A DNA stretch of 11,300 nucleotides from Fluviibacter sp964387485. GTDB lineage: Bacteria; Pseudomonadota; Gammaproteobacteria; Burkholderiales; Rhodocyclaceae. This document shows, piece by piece, positions 6,430 to 11,300 of the stretch. Under the pieces are notes generated by a model, which worked only from the letters and a program-made list of their open reading frames with translations, was not told where the DNA came from and made no database searches. The translations under genes and the position numbers were made by a program. Where the stretch lies: the NCBI GenBank assembly GCA_964387485.1, contig CAYLWV010000054.1, forward strand, positions 1 to 11,300, in the 5' to 3' direction. The stretch's first letter is position 1; the number at the start of each line of letters is the position of its first letter.

Positions 6430-6846
6430 ATGACCCTTGATCGTATCGCCCAATTACTCGCCGAAGATGTTGCCGAAGCCCCTGAACTGGGAGAGCTGGC
6501 AATCAGCACGACCGAACGGCGCGCACTCAAGGCCGAAGCTCACAGCCTGAACCCGGTGGTCACCATTGCCGACAACGGCCTTTCGGAAGCCGTACTCAAG
6601 GAAATCGACCATTCCCTGAAATCCCATGGCCTGATCAAGATTCGTGTCGTCAGCGATGACCGCGAACAGCGTGAAGGCTACCTGGCGGAAATCTGCCACA
6701 ACCTGAATGCCGCTGCTGTGCAGCACATCGGCAAGCTCCTGGTTGTCTGGCGCCCGAAAGAAGAAGTCCACGTCGACAAGTCCGGCAAAGCCACCGGTCG
6801 CCGCAAGGCGCCGCGCGCCCTCAAGCGCAGCTTCCAGAACCGTTAA
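6430..6846 (+). CDS. yhbY: YhbY-family CRM-domain RNA-binding protein
   Basis: The only plus-strand gene. YhbY proteins carry a single CRM (chloroplast RNA splicing and ribosome maturation) domain and associate with pre-50S ribosomal particles. The domain spans about residues 28-112: an alpha segment TTERRALKAEAHSLNP, the loop region IADNGLSE (46-53), LKEIDHSLKSHGLIKIRV (56-73), and a final strand containing IGKLLVVWRP (100-109). The E. coli protein is about 97 residues; this one has 138, with an acidic 25-residue N-terminal extension and a basic tail (117-138, rich in Lys and Arg). The usual GxxG loop reads AxxG here. No alternative ATG or GTG lies near the domain start, so the ATG at 6430 is kept; GAG about nine bases upstream is a weak ribosome site. 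It diverges from rlmE and converges on greA, as in E. coli. Confidence 0.93.
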   Translation: MTLDRIAQLLAEDVAEAPELGELAISTTERRALKAEAHSLNPVVTIADNGLSEAVLKEIDHSLKSHGLIKIRVVSDDREQREGYLAEICHNLNAAAVQHIGKLLVVWRPKEEVHVDKSGKATGRRKAPRALKRSFQNR

Positions 6847-6857
6847 CCGGTTCGGAT

Positions 6858-6887
6858 GTCGGTGCGATCCTGCGGGATCACACCGAC
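6858..6887. terminator. Terminator-like hairpin between convergent yhbY and greA
   Basis: GTCGGTGCGATCC (6858-6870) and GGATCACACCGAC (6875-6887) form a 13-bp stem with a 4-base loop. In the greA (minus) direction every pair holds, with one U-G wobble. In the yhbY direction the same position is a C-A mismatch. Neither side has a T-tract, so this is not a classic intrinsic terminator. It lies between two converging genes, where a shared 3' end structure is expected, and may block read-through or protect mRNA ends. Confidence 0.55.
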
Positions 6888-6904
6888 CCATAACCCATCG
6901 CCGC

Positions 6905-7381
6905 TCAGACGTAGCGGACGTCGATCATCTCGTATTCACGCTGACCGCCCGGCGTCTGCACCTGCACCACATCACCGGCAAATTTGCCGATCAGTGCACG
7001 CGCCAGCGGCGACGCAAAAGAGATCTTGCCCTGCTTGATATCGGCTTCGTCTTCACCGACGATCTGATACGTCACATTCTGGCCGGAATCGGCATCTTCA
7101 AGCTCAACGGTCGAGCCGAACACACAGCGGCCATCGGCATCCATCGCAGACGGATCAATAATCTGCGCGTGGCTGAGCTTACCCTCAACCTCCTGAATAC
7201 GGCCTTCGATAAAACCCTGCTTTTCCTTGGCAGCGTCGTATTCGGCGTTTTCAGACAGGTCGCCATGCGCACGCGCCTCGGCGATCGCTTCAATCACGGC
7301 CGGGCGCTCAATCGTTTTCAGACGGTGCAGCTCTTCTTTAAGCAAAGCGGCGCCCGTCACTGTCAGTGGAATCTTATTCAT
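6905..7381 (-). CDS. greA: Transcription elongation factor GreA
   Basis: GreA enters the secondary channel of RNA polymerase and stimulates cleavage of the RNA 3' end in backtracked complexes. At 158 residues it matches the E. coli length. The N-terminal coiled-coil hairpin (about 1-75) has the acidic tip with D41 and E44 in DLSENAEYDAAKE, the residues that position the catalytic Mg ion. The C-terminal globular domain (about 80-158) contains VFGSTVELED and SFASPLARALIGK. The ATG at 7381 opens the standard MNKIPLTVTG. No Shine-Dalgarno-like sequence exists in the 16 bases between the carB stop and this start (TTTTATTTCCACTGCC), so translation may depend on ribosomes finishing carB. In E. coli greA is next to yhbY but not behind carB. 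Confidence 0.98.
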   Translation of the reverse strand: MNKIPLTVTGAALLKEELHRLKTIERPAVIEAIAEARAHGDLSENAEYDAAKEKQGFIEGRIQEVEGKLSHAQIIDPSAMDADGRCVFGSTVELEDADSGQNVTYQIVGEDEADIKQGKISFASPLARALIGKFAGDVVQVQTPGGQREYEMIDVRYV

Positions 7382-7397
7382 GGCAGTGGAAATAAAA

Positions 7398-10300
7398 TTA
7401 GTTCAGCTGCGCATGCAGAGACTGGATGGCATAGACCTTGAGCGCATCACCGGACAGAATACCGGCCACAGCAGCCTCGGCACCCCAGATCGTGGTGAAC
7501 ATCGTCACGCGCGCCATCAGACCGGAGGTGCGGATCGAACGCGAGTCGTTGATGGCGTGACGCTTCTCTTCCACCGTGTTGATGATCAGCGCAATTTCAT
7601 TGTTCTTGATCATATCCACGACATGCGGACGGCCTTCAGTCACCTTGTTCACACGCTGCACCGGCACCCCGGCATCCTCAATGGCCTTGGCGGTACCCCG
7701 CGTGGCCACCAGTTGATAGCCAGCCAGATGCAGCTGACGCGCCATTTCAACCGCCTTGGCTTTATCGCTGTCCTTGACCGACATGAACACCTTGCCGCTC
7801 TTCGGCAGCTTGACGCTGCTGGCCATCTGGGCCTTCACAAAGGCTTCCGGGAAGGTCTTGCCCACACCCATCACCTCACCGGTCGACTTCATTTCCGGGC
7901 CGAGAATCGTATCCACACCTGGGAATTTGGCAAACGGGAAGACCGCTTCCTTGACCGAGAAATACGGCGGCACGACTTCTTTCGTCACACCTTGCGATGC
8001 CAGCGATTGACCTGCCATACAGCGGGCAGCAATCTTGGCCAGTTGCAAACCGGTGGCTTTGGAAACGAACGGCACCGTCCGCGAGGCACGCGGGTTCACT
8101 TCCAGCACGTAGACCTCTTCATCCTTGATCGCAAACTGGACGTTCATCAGACCACAAACGTTCAGTGCCTTGGCCATGGCCTTGGTCTGACGACGCAGTT
8201 CTTCCTGCACGGCCTTACCCAGCGAGTATGGCGGCAACGAACAGGCCGAGTCACCGGAGTGCACGCCAGCTTGTTCGATATGTTCCATCACACCACCGAT
8301 GATGACTTCATGACCATCGGAGAGCGCATCGACGTCCACTTCACAGGCATCATTCAAGAAACGATCCAGCAAGACTGGCGAATCATTCGACACCTTGACG
8401 GCTTCGCGCATGTAGCGCTCCAGGTCTTTCTGCTCGTGCACGATTTCCATGGCACGACCACCCAGCACATACGACGGACGAACGACCAGCGGGTAACCGA
8501 TTTCTTCGGCCATGCGCAGCGCTTCCTCTTCCGTACGCGCGGTACGGTTCGGCGGCTGCTTCAGACCCAGATCATGCAGCAGCTTCTGGAAGCGCTCACG
8601 GTCTTCGGCCGCATCAATCATGTCCGGCGAAGTACCGATAATCGGCACGCCGTTGGCCTCCAGTGCCAACGCCAGTTTGAGCGGTGTCTGACCGCCATAT
8701 TGCACGATTACACCAACCGGCTTCTCGATGGCCACGATTTCCAACACATCTTCCAGCGTCAGCGGCTCAAAATACAGACGATCCGAGGTGTCGTAGTCGG
8801 TCGACACCGTTTCCGGGTTGCAGTTGACCATAATGGTCTCGTACCCGTCTTCGCGCATCGCCATAGCGGCATGTACACAGCAGTAATCGAATTCGATACC
8901 CTGACCGATACGGTTCGGGCCACCGCCCAGCACCATGATCTTTTTCTTGTCGGTTGGCTGCGCTTCGCACTCGTCTTCATAGGTCGAGTACATGTAAGCC
9001 GTGTTCGTGGCGAACTCGGCGGCACAGGTATCCACACGCTTGTAGACCGGGCGCACACCCAGGGCATGACGCCCGTCACGCACTACTTTTTCGCTCGTCT
9101 TAGTCAGATAGGCCAGACGACGATCCGAGAAGCCCTTGCGCTTCAGGAAGCGCAGCTCATCGGCCGACAGGCTGTCGAAAGCGCGCTGCTCAACCGTCAG
9201 CTCCAGATCCACGATTTCCTTGATCTGTGTCAGGAACCACGGATCGATCTTGGTCAGTTCAAAGACGCGCTCCACCGACATACCGACACCAAAGGCATCG
9301 GCCACGTACCACAGGCGATCCGGCGTCGCATTGGCGATCTGCTCATCAATGGTCTCCGGGTCCACCGACTTCAGGTTGAAACCATCGACGCCCACTTCCA
9401 GACCACGCAAGGCTTTCTGCAACGATTCCTGGAAAGTACGGCCAATCGCCATCACCTCACCCACCGACTTCATCTGCGTCGTCAGGCGGTTATCGGCCAT
9501 CGGGAATTTTTCGAAGGCAAAACGCGGCACCTTGGTGACCACATAGTCAATCGACGGCTCGAACGAGGCCGGAGTCTTGCCACCGGTAATTTCGTTGGCC
9601 AGCTCATCCAGCGTATAACCCACGGCCAACTTGGCCGCGATCTTGGCGATCGGGAAGCCGGTGGCCTTGGAGGCCAGCGCCGACGAACGCGACACGCGCG
9701 GGTTCATCTCAATGACAACCATGCGGCCATCGTCCGGATTGATCGAAAACTGCACGTTCGAACCACCGGTATCCACGCCAATCTCACGCAGCACGGCGAT
9801 CGAGGCGTTACGCATGATCTGGTATTCCTTGTCCGTCAGCGTCTGTGCCGGCGCCACGGTGATCGAGTCACCGGTATGGACACCCATCGGATCCAGGTTT
9901 TCGATCGAGCAGATGATGATGCAGTTGTCCTTACGGTCACGCACCACTTCCATTTCGTATTCTTTCCAACCCAGCAGCGATTCTTCAATCAGCAGCTCAC
10001 TGGTCGGCGAGGCTTCGAGACCGCGTTTGCAGATCGTCTCGAACTCTTCCATGTTGTAGGCAATACCACCGCCCGTACCACCCAGCGTAAACGACGGGCG
10101 GATGATGGTCGGGAAGCCGATACCGGCCTGCACCTGATACGCCTCTTCCATCGAGTGGGCAATCGCCGAACGGGCCGAGCCCAGGCCGATCTTGTTCATG
10201 GCCTGTTTGAACTTCTCGCGGTCTTCGGCTTTGTCGATGGCTTCGCGCGAAGCACCGATCAGCTCGACACCAAACTTCTCGAGCACACCATTGGCAGCGA

Positions 10301-10604
10301 GGTCCAGCGCGCAGTTCAGCGCCGTCTGACCACCCATGGTCGGCAGCAGCGCATCCGGACGCTCGGTTTCGATAATGCGGGCCACAACCTGCCAGGTAAT
10401 TGGTTCGATGTAAGTGACATCGGCCATTTCCGGGTCGGTCATGATGGTGGCCGGGTTCGAGTTCACCAGAATGACTTTGTAGCCTTCTTCACGCAGGGCT
10501 TTACAAGCCTGTGCGCCGGAATAGTCGAACTCGCAGGCCTGACCGATAACGATCGGGCCGGCGCCGATAATGAGAATACTTTTAAGGTCTGTACGCTTGG
10601 GCAT
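7398..10604 (-). CDS. carB: Carbamoyl-phosphate synthase, large subunit
   Basis: CarB makes carbamoyl phosphate from bicarbonate, ammonia (delivered by CarA) and two ATP, for pyrimidine and arginine synthesis. The 1068 residues match the family (E. coli 1073). The carboxyphosphate domain (about 1-400) has IGAGPIVIGQACEFDYSG (13-30) and metal ligands Q285, E299 and N301. An oligomerisation domain (about 400-550) follows. The second ATP-grasp, carbamoyl-phosphate, domain (about 551-935) begins at LGGGPNRIGQGIEFDY (559-574) and has Q823, E835 and N837. The C-terminal MGS-like allosteric domain (about 936-1068) has MSVKDSDK, ATRGTAKAI and IINTVEEKR, the place where UMP, IMP and ornithine act in E. 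coli. The ATG at 10604 gives the usual MPKRTDLKSILIIG; an AGAAG upstream is a modest ribosome site. It starts 13 bases after carA and ends 16 bases before greA, indicating one transcript. Confidence 0.99.
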   Translation of the reverse strand: MPKRTDLKSILIIGAGPIVIGQACEFDYSGAQACKALREEGYKVILVNSNPATIMTDPEMADVTYIEPITWQVVARIIETERPDALLPTMGGQTALNCALDLAANGVLEKFGVELIGASREAIDKAEDREKFKQAMNKIGLGSARSAIAHSMEEAYQVQAGIGFPTIIRPSFTLGGTGGGIAYNMEEFETICKRGLEASPTSELLIEESLLGWKEYEMEVVRDRKDNCIIICSIENLDPMGVHTGDSITVAPAQTLTDKEYQIMRNASIAVLREIGVDTGGSNVQFSINPDDGRMVVIEMNPRVSRSSALASKATGFPIAKIAAKLAVGYTLDELANEITGGKTPASFEPSIDYVVTKVPRFAFEKFPMADNRLTTQMKSVGEVMAIGRTFQESLQKALRGLEVGVDGFNLKSVDPETIDEQIANATPDRLWYVADAFGVGMSVERVFELTKIDPWFLTQIKEIVDLELTVEQRAFDSLSADELRFLKRKGFSDRRLAYLTKTSEKVVRDGRHALGVRPVYKRVDTCAAEFATNTAYMYSTYEDECEAQPTDKKKIMVLGGGPNRIGQGIEFDYCCVHAAMAMREDGYETIMVNCNPETVSTDYDTSDRLYFEPLTLEDVLEIVAIEKPVGVIVQYGGQTPLKLALALEANGVPIIGTSPDMIDAAEDRERFQKLLHDLGLKQPPNRTARTEEEALRMAEEIGYPLVVRPSYVLGGRAMEIVHEQKDLERYMREAVKVSNDSPVLLDRFLNDACEVDVDALSDGHEVIIGGVMEHIEQAGVHSGDSACSLPPYSLGKAVQEELRRQTKAMAKALNVCGLMNVQFAIKDEEVYVLEVNPRASRTVPFVSKATGLQLAKIAARCMAGQSLASQGVTKEVVPPYFSVKEAVFPFAKFPGVDTILGPEMKSTGEVMGVGKTFPEAFVKAQMASSVKLPKSGKVFMSVKDSDKAKAVEMARQLHLAGYQLVATRGTAKAIEDAGVPVQRVNKVTEGRPHVVDMIKNNEIALIINTVEEKRHAINDSRSIRTSGLMARVTMFTTIWGAEAAVAGILSGDALKVYAIQSLHAQLN

Positions 10605-10617
10605 GGGGCACTTCTGA

Positions 10618-11300
10618 TTATTTTGCGGAGTACTGAGACATCAGATCGATGAATCGGTCAAAAAGGTAGCTCACGTCGTGTGGGCCGGGGCTCGCTTCCG
10701 GGTGACCCTGGAACGAGAAGGCCGGCGCATCGGTCAGGGCGATGCCCTGCAGCGTGCCGTCAAACAACGACACATGCGTCACACGCACGTTGGCCGGCAG
10801 CGTTTCGGCATCGGCAGCAAAACCGTGGTTCTGGCTGGTAATCAGCACCTGGCCGGTATCCACATCCTTCACCGGATGGTTGGCACCATGGTGGCCGAAC
10901 TTCATCTTCGCGGTCTTGGCGCCAGCGGCCAGTGCCAGCAACTGGTGGCCGAGGCAGATGCCGTAAACAGGCTTCTTCACCGCCAGGAATTCGCGAATCG
11001 CGGCAATCGCGTAATCGCAAGGTTCGGGGTCGCCCGGGCCGTTGGACAGGAACACGCCGTCCGGATTCATGGCCAGCACGTCAGCGGCCGGGGTTTGGGC
11101 CGGAACGACGGTCACATCACAGCCACGCTCGGCCAGCATGCGCAGAATATTGCGCTTGACACCGAAATCATAAGCCACCACTTTGAAACGCGGCGTTGGG
11201 CCAGTCACATAGCCCTTGAGCGTCCACTCGCCCTGGCTCCAGGCATAAGGCTTATCAACCGTCACTTCCTTGGCCAGATCCATACCCGCCAGACCCGGGA
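10618..11300 (-). CDS. carA: Carbamoyl-phosphate synthase, small subunit (beginning outside window)
   Basis: CarA is the glutaminase that hydrolyses glutamine and passes ammonia through a tunnel to CarB. Only the C-terminal part (about 226 codons) is present. The frame is open to the window edge and reads PGLAGMDLAKEVT there, so the methionine codon at 11283 is internal. Counting that methionine as 1, the class I glutamine amidotransferase domain has the nucleophile C110 in VYGICLGHQLLALA and H194 and E196 in FQGHPEASPGPHD. The Cys-to-His spacing of 84 equals that of E. coli C269/H353. The oxyanion-side motif SNGPGDP (80-86) is also present. The stop lies 13 bases before carB, the normal carAB arrangement. 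The promoter and N-terminal domain lie beyond 11300. Confidence 0.98.
   Translation of the reverse strand, partial: PGLAGMDLAKEVTVDKPYAWSQGEWTLKGYVTGPTPRFKVVAYDFGVKRNILRMLAERGCDVTVVPAQTPAADVLAMNPDGVFLSNGPGDPEPCDYAIAAIREFLAVKKPVYGICLGHQLLALAAGAKTAKMKFGHHGANHPVKDVDTGQVLITSQNHGFAADAETLPANVRVTHVSLFDGTLQGIALTDAPAFSFQGHPEASPGPHDVSYLFDRFIDLMSQYSAK

Noticed and set aside
7227..10652. A 1141-codon plus-strand open frame lying opposite carB and part of greA
   Set aside because: The minus strand encodes an unmistakable full-length CarB and the greA start. The plus frame gives a His/Arg/Gln-rich, family-less protein typical of the mirror of a codon-biased gene, with no ribosome site or promoter noted. 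It is treated as a by-product of codon use.
11281..11283. ATG as the start of carA
   Set aside because: The frame stays open upstream and reads PGLAGMDLAKEV, an internal stretch of CarA; the gene runs off the window.
1..11300. Search for a mobile element, CRISPR array, phage, toxin-antitoxin or defence module
   Set aside because: Every coding stretch is a recognised core gene, gaps are short, and no insertion-like terminal repeats or regularly spaced repeats were seen. No undescribed multi-gene system is supported here.

Overview
The window is a stretch of bacterial core-genome housekeeping DNA of moderately high G+C, densely packed with genes. No mobile element, CRISPR array, phage gene or compositionally foreign segment was recognised, and no stretch longer than about 125 bases lacks a gene. 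The proteins look proteobacterial. The order carA-carB-greA / yhbY / rlmE-ftsH-folP-glmM-tpiA-secG-tRNA-Leu fits a betaproteobacterium, most likely of the Neisseriales type. That placement is an inference from gene order and protein style, not from a database search. All genes except yhbY lie on the minus strand, so the biological reading order runs from the right end of the window to the left.

Right part (11300 to 6905): carA (its beginning lies off the window), carB and greA form a tight minus-strand cluster with gaps of 13 and 16 bases. CarA and CarB together are carbamoyl-phosphate synthetase, which feeds pyrimidine and arginine synthesis. GreA rescues backtracked RNA polymerase. yhbY, on the plus strand, converges on greA, and a strong hairpin lies between the two stops.

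Middle part (6846 to 3638): yhbY (CRM-domain ribosome-assembly protein) and rlmE (23S rRNA 2'-O-methyltransferase) diverge from a shared 100-base intergenic region. That region carries a perfect 7-bp inverted repeat with a -10-like box in its loop. rlmE is followed by ftsH (membrane AAA+ zinc protease). A textbook intrinsic terminator follows ftsH.

Left part (3608 to 1): folP (dihydropteroate synthase) and glmM (phosphoglucosamine mutase) are 20 bases apart. After glmM comes a near-consensus sigma-70 promoter and then a terminator-like hairpin, both ahead of tpiA (triosephosphate isomerase). secG (translocon subunit) and a truncated tRNA-Leu(GAG) end the window.

The greA-yhbY-rlmE-ftsH-folP-glmM-secG-tRNA-Leu backbone is the same order known from Escherichia coli, with tpiA interposed between glmM and secG and with carAB attached next to greA. 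I did not find an undescribed multi-gene system. The most interesting signals are regulatory: a possible attenuator with a small overlapping leader ORF in front of tpiA, a 30-bp-spaced direct repeat upstream of ftsH, and the palindrome in the rlmE/yhbY divergent region.
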